The notes beneath the pieces were generated by a model. It was given only the letters and a program-made list of their open reading frames with translations, was not told the origin of the DNA and made no database searches. A stretch of DNA of 64,000 nt, from positions 1 through 64,000 of the forward strand of contig SUGL01000016.1 in assembly GCA_004963905.1 (NCBI GenBank). The letters are read 5' to 3'. Below, one piece after another: positions 46,301-54,006 of this stretch. This DNA comes from Mesorhizobium sp. GTDB taxonomy: Bacteria; Pseudomonadota; Alphaproteobacteria; Rhizobiales; Rhizobiaceae. The position numbers were made by a program, and so were the translations under genes. Within the stretch, counting starts at the first letter, position 1; each line of letters opens with the position of its first letter.

Positions 46301-47050
46301 GATGATGAAGCCGGCATTGTACCAGTCGGCGCTTTCAGGAACGTCGGTCTGCTCGCCCCAGGTCTGCGGGCTTGCCGGCGGCAGGTCGCAGTACCAGTCG
46401 TAGAACGACATGCACACGCCGCCGAGCAGCGACAGATAGCGCGAGCCGGCCGCATAGGACACCATCGACATGGCCGGGATCGGCGAGAAGCCGATGATGC
46501 GGTCCGGGCCATGCTTGCGGGCGGTGTAGGCATTGGCGGCTGCAACGAGCTCGTTCACCTCGTCCCAGGTGGCGCGCACGAAGCCGCCATGGCCGCGGAT
46601 CGAGATGTAGGACTGGCGCTTGTTCGCATCCTCCACGATCGAGGCCCAGGCCGCGACGGGCGTCATCTTGGCGCGGGCGGCCCGCCACAACTTCAACAGC
46701 CGGCCGCGGATCATCGGGTATTTCACCCGGGCGCCGGAATATAGATACCAGCTGTAGGAGGCGCCGCGCGCGCAGCCGCGAGGCTCGTGATTGGGCAGAT
46801 CGGGCCGCGTGCGCGGATAGTCGGTCTGCTGCGTCTCCCAAGTGACGATGCCGCCCTTGACGTAGATCTTCCACGAGCAGGAGCCGGTGCAATTCACACC
46901 ATGGGTGGAGCGCACGATCTTGTCGTGCTGCCAGCGCTTGCGGTAGCCGTCTTCCCAGGAGCGATCCTCATTGGTCACGATCCCGTGGCCGTCGGAGAAA
47001 CTGTCGACGGTCTTGCGAAAGAAGGTTAGCCGGTCGAGAAAATGCGACAT
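43310..47050 (-). CDS. narG: respiratory nitrate reductase alpha subunit
   Basis: A 1246-residue cytoplasmic molybdenum (bis-MGD) subunit that reduces nitrate to nitrite; E. coli NarG is 1247 residues. The N-terminal FeS cluster ligands are H50, C54, C58 and C93 (STHGVNCTGSCSW and RGCARGASYS). The ATG at 47050 (MSHFLDRLTFFRKT) gives the family start; the reading frame is open much further upstream into narK but is not used. It is complete and intact. Confidence 0.97.
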   Translation of the reverse strand: MSHFLDRLTFFRKTVDSFSDGHGIVTNEDRSWEDGYRKRWQHDKIVRSTHGVNCTGSCSWKIYVKGGIVTWETQQTDYPRTRPDLPNHEPRGCARGASYSWYLYSGARVKYPMIRGRLLKLWRAARAKMTPVAAWASIVEDANKRQSYISIRGHGGFVRATWDEVNELVAAANAYTARKHGPDRIIGFSPIPAMSMVSYAAGSRYLSLLGGVCMSFYDWYCDLPPASPQTWGEQTDVPESADWYNAGFIIVWGSNVPQTRTPDAHFYTEVRYKGTKSAVVSPDYAEATKFADIWLNPKQGTDAALALAMGHVILREYHLDRSVAYFDDYARRYTDMPFLVRLAERDGRFVPERLLRASEIRGALGEKNNPQWKTVAIDESKDALVAPLGSAGYRWGEHGKWNLEEKDGKGRNVRLKLTLAGDGADIAAVDFPYFGGRASEHFVATEHGEILTRNIPVRTIKTVDGPVKVATVYDLLMANYGLDRGFGGANVASSYDDDVPFTPAWAERITGVKRDAIVTVAREFATNAEKTNGRSMVILGAGLNHWYHMDMNYRGIINLLVFCGAIGQSGGGWSHYVGQEKLRPQTGWTPLAFALDWARPPRHQNSTSFFYAHTDQWRYETLTAAEILSPTAPEGDWNQSFIDYNVRAERMGWLPSAPQLKQNPLDIAKRASAAGLEVKDYVAKALKSGELDLACEDPDDPANWPRNMFVWRSNILGSSGKGHEYFLKHLLGTRHGVMGKDLGAEGKVRNKEVVWHDEAPQGKLDLLVTLDFRMSTTCVYSDIVLPTATWYEKNDLNTSDMHPFIHPLSAAVDPAWEARSDWDIYKGLAKAFSKVAPEVLGVEKDVVLTPIQHDTPGEIAQPFDVADWKRGEIEPIPGKTMPAVTVVTRDYPNLYARFTALGPLMTEIGNGGKGIGWDTAHEVEALGALNGVQAAGSAKGLPRIETDIDATEVILMLAPETNGEVAVKAWEALSKATGRDHAHLAIPKEDEKIRFRDVQAQPRKIISSPTWSGIESEKVCYNAGYTNVHELIPWRTLTGRQQLYQDHLWMRAFGEGFITWKPPVDLKTIPAVKGLRPNGNKEIVLNFITPHQKWGIHSTYTDNLLMLTLNRGGPVVWISETDAKAADIVDNDWVEVFNANGALTARAVVSQRVKQGMMLMYHAQEKIVNTPGSELTGNRGGIHNSVTRTVLKPTHMIGGYVHQSYGFNYYGTVGSNRDEFIVVRKMAAVDWLEEPLQANAPKEAAK

Positions 47051-47064
47051 TGCTTTGTCCCTGG

Positions 47065-49806
47065 TTATTCGGCAGCGGCCGGATGGACGGGCGCGCCGCG
47101 CTTGGCGCGCTCGATGTCGTGGAGAAGGCCGCCTTTGCGGGTGTAGACAACCCAGGTGATGGCCAGGCAGCTCACGTAGAACAGCAGGAAGGCCCATAGC
47201 GCGGCGTTCGGCGAGCCCGTGAGCGCGATCGAGGTGCCGTAGCTCTTCGGGATGAAGAACGCGCCGAAGGCCGCGATCGCCGAGGTGAAGCCGGTGATGG
47301 CGGCGGACTCCTTCTCCGCCTGCTGGCGGCGCGCTTCCGCGTTGGCTTTCGGCAACAAGCGGCCCATCTCCTTGGCCATGATCACCGGGATCATCTGGAA
47401 GGTGGAGGCGTTGCCGACGCCGGTGGCGAAGAACAGGAGCAGGAAGGCCGCGAAGAAGCCGAAGAACGCGCCCGGCTGATCCTTGATGCCGATGAACCAC
47501 AAGACTCCGGCGACGCCTGCGATCATCAGCACGAAGGCCCAGAAGGTGACGCGCGCGCCGCCGTATTTATCCGCAAGCCAGCCGGAACCTGAGCGCGAGA
47601 GGGCGCCGACGAGCGGGCCGAGGAAGGCGAACTGGAGCGCGTTGACGTCCGGAAACAGCATCTTCGTGAGCAGCGGGAAGCCGGCCGAATAACCGATGAA
47701 GGATCCGAAGGTGCCCGTGTATAGCCAGCACATGATCCAGTTGTGACGGCGCTGGAAGATCACGGCCTGCTCGCTGAAGGATGCCTTGGCCGAAGCGATG
47801 TCGTTCATGCCGAACCAGCTCGCGAAGGCCGAGACTATGATGAACGGGACGAAGACGAAGCCGGCATTCTGCAGCCAGAGCGGCGCATCGCCGGTCGGTC
47901 CCTTGACCATGGCCGGATCGCCGCCGAGCCAGCCGAATATCCCGGTGGTGATCGCCAGCGGCACGACGAACTGGACGACGCTGACACCGAGATTGCCGAG
48001 CCCGGCGTTGAGCGCTAGCGCATTTCCCTTCTCCGCCTTCGGGAAGAAGAAGGAGATGTTGGCCATGGAGGAGGCGAAGTTGCCGCCGCCGAAGCCGCAG
48101 AGCAGCGCCAGGATCAACAGCACGATATAAGGCGTGTCGGGGTTCTGCACCGCATAGCCGATGCCGACAGCCGGTATGATGAGCGACCAGGTCGTCAGCG
48201 TCGTCCAGAGCCTGCCGCCGAAGATCGGCACCATGAAGGAATAGAAGATGCGCAGCGTCGCCCCGGAGAGTCCGGGCAGAGCGGCGAGCCAGAAGAGCTG
48301 ATCGGTGGTGAAGGTGAAACCGACGAGCGGAAGCTTGGCGACGACGACCGACCACACCTGCCAGATGGCGAAGGAAAGCAGCAGCGCCGGGATCGAAAGC
48401 CACAGGTTGCGCTTGGCGATGCGGCGGCCGGTTTCAGCCCAGAAGGTCTTGTCCTCAGGACGCCAGTCGGTAAGGGCGCCGCCCGTCCGGGTCTTTGCCA
48501 CAGGCTCCGGCATTTGCTGCATTTCGGGGAAAGGCGGCAGCTTGGCGAGAGCCTCGCCGACGGTTCCGCGTTCCATCTGGCGGATGGCCATATGCATCCA
48601 GAGCAGCGCGCCGGAGACCAGCAGGAAGAGCGCCATGAAGCAGCTCGTCCAAAGACCGGTCAGGTCGAGCAGCAAGCCGAACAGGATCGGCAGCACGAAG
48701 CCGCCCAGGCCGCCGATCATGCCGACAAGCCCGCCGACCGAACCGACATGGTCGGGATAGTAGACCGGGATGTGCTTGTAGACGGCGGCCTTGCCGAGCG
48801 CCATGAAGAAGCCGAGCACGAAGATCGTGACGATGAAGCCGAAAATGCCCATCTCGATGTGGAAGGAGGTCGTCGTGCCGTTGACGCCGTGGACGATATA
48901 GTCGGTCGGCGGATAGGACAGGACGAAGGTCGCCACGACCGAGACGAAGAAGGTCCAGTAGAGCACGCGGCGCGCGCCGAAGCTGTCCGAAAGGTGTCCG
49001 CCATAGGCGCGAAACAGGCTCGCCGGCACCGAGAAGAAGGCCGCGATCATGCCGGCCGTCTTGATGTCGAGGCCGTAGACATTGATGAGATATTGCGGCA
49101 GCCAGAGCGCGAGCGCGACAAAGGCGCCGAACACGAAGAAATAGTAGAGCGCGAAACGCCAGATCTGGACGTTCTTCAGAGGCTCGAGCTCGAGCCAGGC
49201 GCTTTTCGGCTTGATGCCTGAGCGCCGGCGTTCGACGATGACCGGATCATCGTCGGTCGTGAGCCAGAAGATGACGGCCATGACGACGAGGGCGGCTGCC
49301 CAGACCTGCGCCACGGCCTGCCATCCGAAGGCGACGAGCACGAAGGGGGCGAGGAATTTGGTGACCGCCGCACCGACATTGCCAGCGCCAAAGATGCCGA
49401 GCGCCGTACCTTGTCTTTGCGGCGGAAACCAGCGCGACACATAGGCGACACCGACCGAAAAGGAACCGCCGGCGATGCCGACGCCGAGGGCCGCGACCAG
49501 CATCTGCGGATAGGTGTGGGCATAGGACAGAAGGAAAGTCGCGACCGCGGCCGCCAGCATGTTCACCGTGAAGACGATCCGGCCGCCGTAGCGGTCGGTC
49601 CAGATGCCAAGCGCGACCCTGATCAGGGAGCCCGTCAGGATCGGCGTGCCGACGAGCAGGCCGAACTGCGTCTCGCTCAGGCCGAGTTCCTGGCGGATGC
49701 GAATGCCAATGATGGAGAAGATGGTCCAGACCGCGAAGCAGACCGTAAATGCGGCCGTGCTCGCGCCCAGGATTTGACCGGACTTCTCATTCACGGTCGT
49801 TTTCAT
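47065..49806 (-). CDS. narK: nitrate/nitrite transporter, fused NarK1-NarK2
   Basis: A 913-residue inner-membrane protein made of two complete MFS halves of 12 helices each. The first half (1 to about 425) resembles NarK1 nitrate/proton symporters, and the second (about 465-900) the NarK2 nitrate/nitrite antiporters. A Pro/Glu-rich linker joins them. This double form is known from Paracoccus and some rhizobia. It is first in the nar operon; the FNR-type box is centred 77 bases before the ATG, giving a leader of about 36 bases. narG follows after 14 bases. Confidence 0.94.
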   Translation of the reverse strand: MKTTVNEKSGQILGASTAAFTVCFAVWTIFSIIGIRIRQELGLSETQFGLLVGTPILTGSLIRVALGIWTDRYGGRIVFTVNMLAAAVATFLLSYAHTYPQMLVAALGVGIAGGSFSVGVAYVSRWFPPQRQGTALGIFGAGNVGAAVTKFLAPFVLVAFGWQAVAQVWAAALVVMAVIFWLTTDDDPVIVERRRSGIKPKSAWLELEPLKNVQIWRFALYYFFVFGAFVALALWLPQYLINVYGLDIKTAGMIAAFFSVPASLFRAYGGHLSDSFGARRVLYWTFFVSVVATFVLSYPPTDYIVHGVNGTTTSFHIEMGIFGFIVTIFVLGFFMALGKAAVYKHIPVYYPDHVGSVGGLVGMIGGLGGFVLPILFGLLLDLTGLWTSCFMALFLLVSGALLWMHMAIRQMERGTVGEALAKLPPFPEMQQMPEPVAKTRTGGALTDWRPEDKTFWAETGRRIAKRNLWLSIPALLLSFAIWQVWSVVVAKLPLVGFTFTTDQLFWLAALPGLSGATLRIFYSFMVPIFGGRLWTTLTTWSLIIPAVGIGYAVQNPDTPYIVLLILALLCGFGGGNFASSMANISFFFPKAEKGNALALNAGLGNLGVSVVQFVVPLAITTGIFGWLGGDPAMVKGPTGDAPLWLQNAGFVFVPFIIVSAFASWFGMNDIASAKASFSEQAVIFQRRHNWIMCWLYTGTFGSFIGYSAGFPLLTKMLFPDVNALQFAFLGPLVGALSRSGSGWLADKYGGARVTFWAFVLMIAGVAGVLWFIGIKDQPGAFFGFFAAFLLLFFATGVGNASTFQMIPVIMAKEMGRLLPKANAEARRQQAEKESAAITGFTSAIAAFGAFFIPKSYGTSIALTGSPNAALWAFLLFYVSCLAITWVVYTRKGGLLHDIERAKRGAPVHPAAAE

Positions 49807-49876
49807 TGTGGGCAGCCCCTTTGACAGTTGGCCTCAAGATCGGAGGCCAACATGGCTAAGCCGGCACCGCGCAGCA

Positions 49877-49890
49877 TTGATCCAAATCAA
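49877..49890. promoter_or_regulatory. FNR-type box TTGATCCAAATCAA
   Basis: Exact consensus in the narK/regulator divergent spacer. It is placed for a class II activator site at narK (start of transcription near 49842). Confidence 0.88.
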
Positions 49891-49914
49891 GGCACGGCGT
49901 GATATTTGTCACAG

Positions 49915-50685
49915 ATGATGCGGGCGATGATGGGAACGCCTCGAATCGGAGAAGAATCTTTGTTGGATGAAATGACGCATGAGGGCGTGGCGCCGGAAGA
50001 ACTGCCGCTGTTTCGGGGGCTGCCGGCATCCCGCCGGAGCGAGCTGCTGCGGCATGCCATGGTGCACAGCGTTTCCCCGGGCACCGTCCTGCTCGAACAA
50101 GGCGATGTGCCGAACTTCCAACTGATCGTGCTGGCTGGATCCGCGCAATTGTTCGGACGATCGGCCGAGGGCCGTGAAGTCCTGATCGAGGCCGTCCGGG
50201 CGCCGGATCTCATTATTCCTGCCGCGGTGGTAACCGGCGCGCCTTATCTCATGCAGGCCAGGGTGCCCGAGCCTTCGCGATTTTTGTTGATTCACGCGGC
50301 AGCGTTTCGAGCGGCCGTCGACGAGGATCCCTTGCTGGCGCACGCCGTGATCGGAAGCCTCGCGCACCAATTTCGACGCATGGTCCGTCAAATCAAGAAC
50401 CTCAAGTTGAGAACCGCGACCCAGCGTGTCGGATGCTATCTCCTGGCCCTGTCGAAGCGGCAAGGCACGCCGGACCGAGCCGTTCTGCCGTTCGAGAAGA
50501 CGCTCATAGCCTCGGAGCTCGGCATTACCCGCGAGTCATTTTCGCGCGCGCTGTCGAGCCTGGCACAGTCGGGCATCAGGGTTGACGGCCAGACGATCGC
50601 AATCTTCGACGCGCCCCGCCTTGCCGCCGAATGCAGGCCCGACCCGCTCATCGACGGAGCGGACGCCGAGGACTTTCTGGTCTAG
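49915..50685 (+). CDS. Crp/Fnr family transcriptional regulator (FNR/DNR-like, no FeS cysteines)
   Basis: About 256 residues: a cyclic-nucleotide-like sensor domain, a dimer helix and a winged helix-turn-helix. The recognition helix reads ELGITRESFSRALSSL. Its Glu-x-x-Ser-Arg is the FNR-type base-contact set expected for TTGAT-N4-ATCAA. The N-terminal cysteine cluster of oxygen-sensing FNR is missing (one Cys mid-protein, one near the end), so it is more like DNR/NarR/FixK. The start is uncertain: ATGs at 49915, 49918 and 49972 and a TTG at 49960 (GGAGAAG upstream) are all possible. Confidence 0.88.
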   Translation: MMRAMMGTPRIGEESLLDEMTHEGVAPEELPLFRGLPASRRSELLRHAMVHSVSPGTVLLEQGDVPNFQLIVLAGSAQLFGRSAEGREVLIEAVRAPDLIIPAAVVTGAPYLMQARVPEPSRFLLIHAAAFRAAVDEDPLLAHAVIGSLAHQFRRMVRQIKNLKLRTATQRVGCYLLALSKRQGTPDRAVLPFEKTLIASELGITRESFSRALSSLAQSGIRVDGQTIAIFDAPRLAAECRPDPLIDGADAEDFLV

Positions 50686-50783
50686 AGATCAGACGATTTC
50701 GGCCGCCTGCATCCGATCCAAATCATTGCCTTCCTTTCCTCGGTCACTGGTTTCGAGAATTGCGACGCCCAGAAAACGTCGCG

Positions 50784-50805
50784 CTCTTTGCGCTGGCGCA
50801 AAGAG
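50784..50805. promoter_or_regulatory. perfect palindrome with TTGCG-N4-CGCAA core
   Basis: CTCTTTGCGC and its complement face each other across 2 bases. The core TTGCGCTGGCGCAA has the 5-4-5 spacing of an FNR-type site with altered half-sites. It lies 98 bases after the regulator stop and 140 before ftrA, so it is either a terminator or an operator for ftr. The rest of 50686-50943 shows no gene. Confidence 0.45.
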
Positions 50806-50943
50806 CCAATCGATCCGGCGAATAAGTAGACAAACGTAATCATGTTATCGATTTGTCGATCCGGAACAGGTCGAGACCGTTTCAATTCCGGAGATACCCT
50901 CTGAAGGCACAGGTCCGTGCCGTTCGGCAGTCAGGAGGCCGAT

Positions 50944-51489
50944 ATGTCACGTCAGTCGATCTTGTTCTCATCCGCCGCGGCCCTGCTGGCCGGCGCTTCG
51001 GGCGTTTGCGCGATGGAATATCCCATCGGCAAGCCTCAGCTCACGAACGGCATGGAAATCGGCGCCGTGTACCTGCAGCCGATCGAGATGGAGCCGGCCG
51101 ACATGATGAAGCCGGCGGCCGATTCCGACATTCATCTCGAGGCCGATATCCATGCAGCGCGCGGCAACGCCAACGGCTTCGCCGAAGGCGATTGGATCCC
51201 CAACCTCAAAATCGAGTATGTGCTGACCAAGCTCGGTGACAATCGGCAAACCGGCGGCGTTTTGATGCCCATGGTCGCCAGCGACGGCCCCCACTATGGC
51301 GACAACGTGAAGCTGATGGGACCGGGCAAATACAGCCTGAGCTACACGATTGCCTTTGGCGCATCCGGCGGCCACTCGCAGTTCGGAAGGCATGTCGACA
51401 AGGAGACGGGCGTGGCGGCGTGGCCCGCGCCCTTCCGTGTCGACTATGAATTCACCTTTGCCGGCGTGGGCAAGAAGGGCGGCTACTAG
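50944..51489 (+). CDS. ftrA: periplasmic iron-binding protein, P19/FtrA type
   Basis: A 181-residue periplasmic protein of the P19 (Tp34) iron-transport family with a signal peptide (1-23, cut after VCA). Copper/iron ligands are the Met and His residues around MEIGAVYL, IHLEADIH and GPHYGDNV. AGGAGG precedes the ATG at 50944. It is first in ftrABCD, a system known from Brucella and Bordetella for ferrous iron uptake by oxidation and permeation. Confidence 0.9.
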   Translation: MSRQSILFSSAAALLAGASGVCAMEYPIGKPQLTNGMEIGAVYLQPIEMEPADMMKPAADSDIHLEADIHAARGNANGFAEGDWIPNLKIEYVLTKLGDNRQTGGVLMPMVASDGPHYGDNVKLMGPGKYSLSYTIAFGASGGHSQFGRHVDKETGVAAWPAPFRVDYEFTFAGVGKKGGY

Positions 51490-51555
51490 CGAGGCGGAAC
51501 CCGCTTCACACGGATCCCTCGTCTCGTGTCGACCCCGAAACGCAAAGGAAATTCG

Positions 51556-51909
51556 ATGGATAGCGCTTCTACCGGTCTGGCGGCGATTGTCGGGGCCTGC
51601 GTGCTGGCGACCGCCGCGATCGCTGACGAAAGCCCCACCTTCGTGGTCGACCTCAAGGACGGGGTAATCACGCCGCCGTCCCTCGAAGTGCCAGCCAACT
51701 CCCAGTTCAGGTTGGAGCTTCGCAATAGCGGATCCAGCCCCGTGGAATTCGAAAGCATCGAGTTGCGCAAGGAGAAGGTGCTGGGGCCTGGGGCGGCTTC
51801 GTTCGTCGTGATCCGACGCCTCGATCCCGGCGAATATCGCTTCTTCGACGATTTTCATCCCGGCATGCCGCCTGCCACGCTTGTCGCCAAGGAACCGCCG
51901 GTTCAATGA
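51556..51909 (+). CDS. ftrB: cupredoxin-like periplasmic protein, FtrB type
   Basis: A 117-residue periplasmic protein with a signal peptide (1-23, cut before DESPTF) and an EfeO-type cupredoxin-1 fold (LEVPANSQFRLELRNSG, then a PGEYRFFDDFHPGM metal-site loop). Proposed role: oxidises Fe2+ for the permease. The ATG at 51556 follows AAAGGAAA; the frame begins earlier at 51526. It overlaps ftrC by 4 bases. Confidence 0.88.
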   Translation: MDSASTGLAAIVGACVLATAAIADESPTFVVDLKDGVITPPSLEVPANSQFRLELRNSGSSPVEFESIELRKEKVLGPGAASFVVIRRLDPGEYRFFDDFHPGMPPATLVAKEPPVQ

Positions 51910-52754
51910 CTGCTCTGTTCGGACAGATCGCCTTCGTGGTCTGGCGGGAAAGCACCGAAGCAATCCTGATTGTCGGTATCCTGCAAGGATGGCTGGCGCA
52001 TCAAGCTGGCGCCAAAGCCGCGACAGCGCGGTCTTTCCTGTGGACCGGCGTCGCCGCGGGACTGGGCGGAGCCCTTCTGCTGGCCGGGATCATCCTGTTC
52101 CTGGAGAGTCTGCTCGACGGAGAGCGCGCGGACTATTTCCAGATCGGCATGGCCGCGCTCGCCGCCTTGCTCATACTGCAGATGGTGGTCTGGATGCACC
52201 GGCAAGGCAGAGGGCTCAAACGAGATCTCGAGCACGGCGCCGAGCGGGCCCTGACAGCCGGCAATTGGGTGGGGCTGTTCCTGTTGACGGCAGTCGCCGT
52301 GATGCGGGAAGGAAGCGAAACCGTCATTTTCCTCTACGGCCTCCTGGCATCCGCCAGGCAAACGACACTTCCCGGAACGCTGGCGGCCGTCGCCGCCGGG
52401 TTTGCCTTCGCCGCTATATCCTACTGGCTGATCCACATTGCCGCCAAACGCTTTCCCTGGGCCGTCTTCTTCCGGGTGAGCGAAATTCTCCTGTTGTTTC
52501 TGGCGGGATCGCTTCTGATAACAGCGCTCGACCGCGCCATCGGGTTGGAACTGGTCCCGCCGCTGTCCGGGGCAGTTTGGGACACGTCCTGGCTGCTGGA
52601 CGATACAGGCAGGCTGGGCGGCCTGGTTGCGAACATGACGGGCTATCGTGCCCGTCCCGAACTCGCAACCATCCTGGCCTATGCGATCTACTGGATAGCC
52701 GTGCTTGCGCTGCTGCGTTCACCGCGCCCGCATCGCACGCAACCATGCCCATGA
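51906..52754 (+). CDS. ftrC: FTR1-family iron permease
   Basis: A 282-residue inner-membrane permease with seven helices. Both iron-binding REXXE motifs are present: WRESTE near residue 13 and MREGSE near 136. It moves ferric iron inward in concert with FtrA and FtrB. It overlaps ftrB, and the TGA overlaps an ATG (52751) that would begin ftrD in the normal arrangement. Confidence 0.92.
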   Translation: MTALFGQIAFVVWRESTEAILIVGILQGWLAHQAGAKAATARSFLWTGVAAGLGGALLLAGIILFLESLLDGERADYFQIGMAALAALLILQMVVWMHRQGRGLKRDLEHGAERALTAGNWVGLFLLTAVAVMREGSETVIFLYGLLASARQTTLPGTLAAVAAGFAFAAISYWLIHIAAKRFPWAVFFRVSEILLLFLAGSLLITALDRAIGLELVPPLSGAVWDTSWLLDDTGRLGGLVANMTGYRARPELATILAYAIYWIAVLALLRSPRPHRTQPCP

Positions 52755-52844
52755 CGACAACGATCGTTCCGCGGCCTTCCGTTCGACCCGATCAATCCGA
52801 CGACGTCTGGCGGAAGGCCGGCGATTGGCGTCTGGTGGCCGCTC

Positions 52845-54005
52845 GTGCTCCTCGGCACCACACTGGTCGGTCGGATATGGTGCGGCATCTTCTGCCCTGA
52901 AGGAGCGATAAGCGAATTTGCCAGCGGCCACGGGCGAGGCAGGGCGATTCCGCGCTGGATGACATGGCCAGGCTGGCCGACCGCCGCCTTCGCCTGCACG
53001 ACGCTGTACGGCCAGATGACGAGCGTCTACCAGTACCCCGCTCCGACGCTCCTGATCCTCGGCGGCTCGACCCTGGCGGCCGCATTGATCGGCTTTCTCT
53101 ACGGGCGCAACAAGCGCGTGTGGTGCCGCTATCTCTGTCCGGTCAGCGGTGTCTTCGGCCTGCTGGCAAAGCTCGCCCCGCTGCATTTCCGTGTCGAGCC
53201 GCCGCTCTGGCAGCTTTCGCAGCTCTCGGGAACCAAGCCAAAGGCGATCAACTGCGCGCCGCTCGTGCCGATCCGGACCATGCGTGGCGCCAGCGACTGC
53301 CACATGTGCGGGCGCTGCAGCGGTTTTCGCGGTGCAATTCGTCTGGCTCGCCGCTCGCCAAATCACGAAATCGTCCATGTTGCCGGCGCCATCGCCAAGC
53401 CTTGGGAAACGATCCTGATCGTGGCAGGCCTAATGGGTTTCGCCGCCGGCGCGTTTCAATGGTCGGTCAGCCCGTGGTTCGTGCAGGCGAAGACATGGGC
53501 GGCTGAACGGCTGATCGAATATGGGGTGACGTGGCCGCTCGACACCAGGGCACCGTGGTGGATCCTGACGAATTACCCTGGCGACGTGATGACGCTTCTC
53601 GACGGAGCGTTGCTCATCGCCTATGTGCTCGCGGCTGCCATCGCCAGCGGCGCGTCGACGTTTTCCTCGCTGGCTTTGGCCGCGCGCTGCCTTGGTCCCT
53701 GGCGAACGCAGAGGCTTCACCATCTTGCCCAGTCGCTCATTCCTTTGGCGGGCGCCGGAGTCTTGCTCGGCCTTTCCGGCCTCACTGTCAGCCAATTGCG
53801 GTCGGATGGGATCGTGCTGCCGTTCGTCGATCCGCTGCGCGCCGCCATCCTGACGATGGCGACCTTCTGGTCCGGGGTTCTGTGCTGGCAGGTGACGGGA
53901 ATCTACAGCCGGCAACCGGTCCGACGCGTGCTCGCCACATCCCTGGTCGGGCTGGCGATGATGCCAGCCGTGGCGGGGTGGGTCCTGCTTTTCTGGATCT
54001 GGTAG
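52845..54005 (+). CDS. ftrD: polyferredoxin FtrD, N-terminus apparently disrupted
   Basis: An FtrD-type membrane ferredoxin (NapH-like) that feeds electrons to the iron system. CGIFCPEG and CRYLCPVSG cysteine groups, CHMCGRC and four C-terminal helices are intact. The natural start, the ATG at 52751 overlapping the ftrC stop (MTTTIVPRPSVRPDQ), is in a different frame and stops at 52900. From memory of the family, about 50-60 residues including the first helix are missing where the frames meet near 52824. The only in-frame start left is the GTG at 52845, inside the family sequence. The gene may be non-functional. Confidence 0.75.
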   Translation: MLLGTTLVGRIWCGIFCPEGAISEFASGHGRGRAIPRWMTWPGWPTAAFACTTLYGQMTSVYQYPAPTLLILGGSTLAAALIGFLYGRNKRVWCRYLCPVSGVFGLLAKLAPLHFRVEPPLWQLSQLSGTKPKAINCAPLVPIRTMRGASDCHMCGRCSGFRGAIRLARRSPNHEIVHVAGAIAKPWETILIVAGLMGFAAGAFQWSVSPWFVQAKTWAAERLIEYGVTWPLDTRAPWWILTNYPGDVMTLLDGALLIAYVLAAAIASGASTFSSLALAARCLGPWRTQRLHHLAQSLIPLAGAGVLLGLSGLTVSQLRSDGIVLPFVDPLRAAILTMATFWSGVLCWQVTGIYSRQPVRRVLATSLVGLAMMPAVAGWVLLFWIW

Positions 54006-54006
54006 G

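Noticed and set aside
43445..46744. A 1099-codon open frame on the plus strand across narG
   Set aside because: It is antisense to a full-length NarG with conserved cluster ligands, and its composition is that of a GC-driven shadow frame.
47051..47500. Extension of the narG frame upstream of 47050
   Set aside because: It lies inside narK in another phase, and NarG starting at 47050 already equals the usual family length.
51881..52900. Long frame overlapping ftrC in another phase
   Set aside because: Its last part (52751-52900) is the probable relic of the ftrD N-terminus, but the part overlapping ftrC is a shadow of a clear FTR1 permease.
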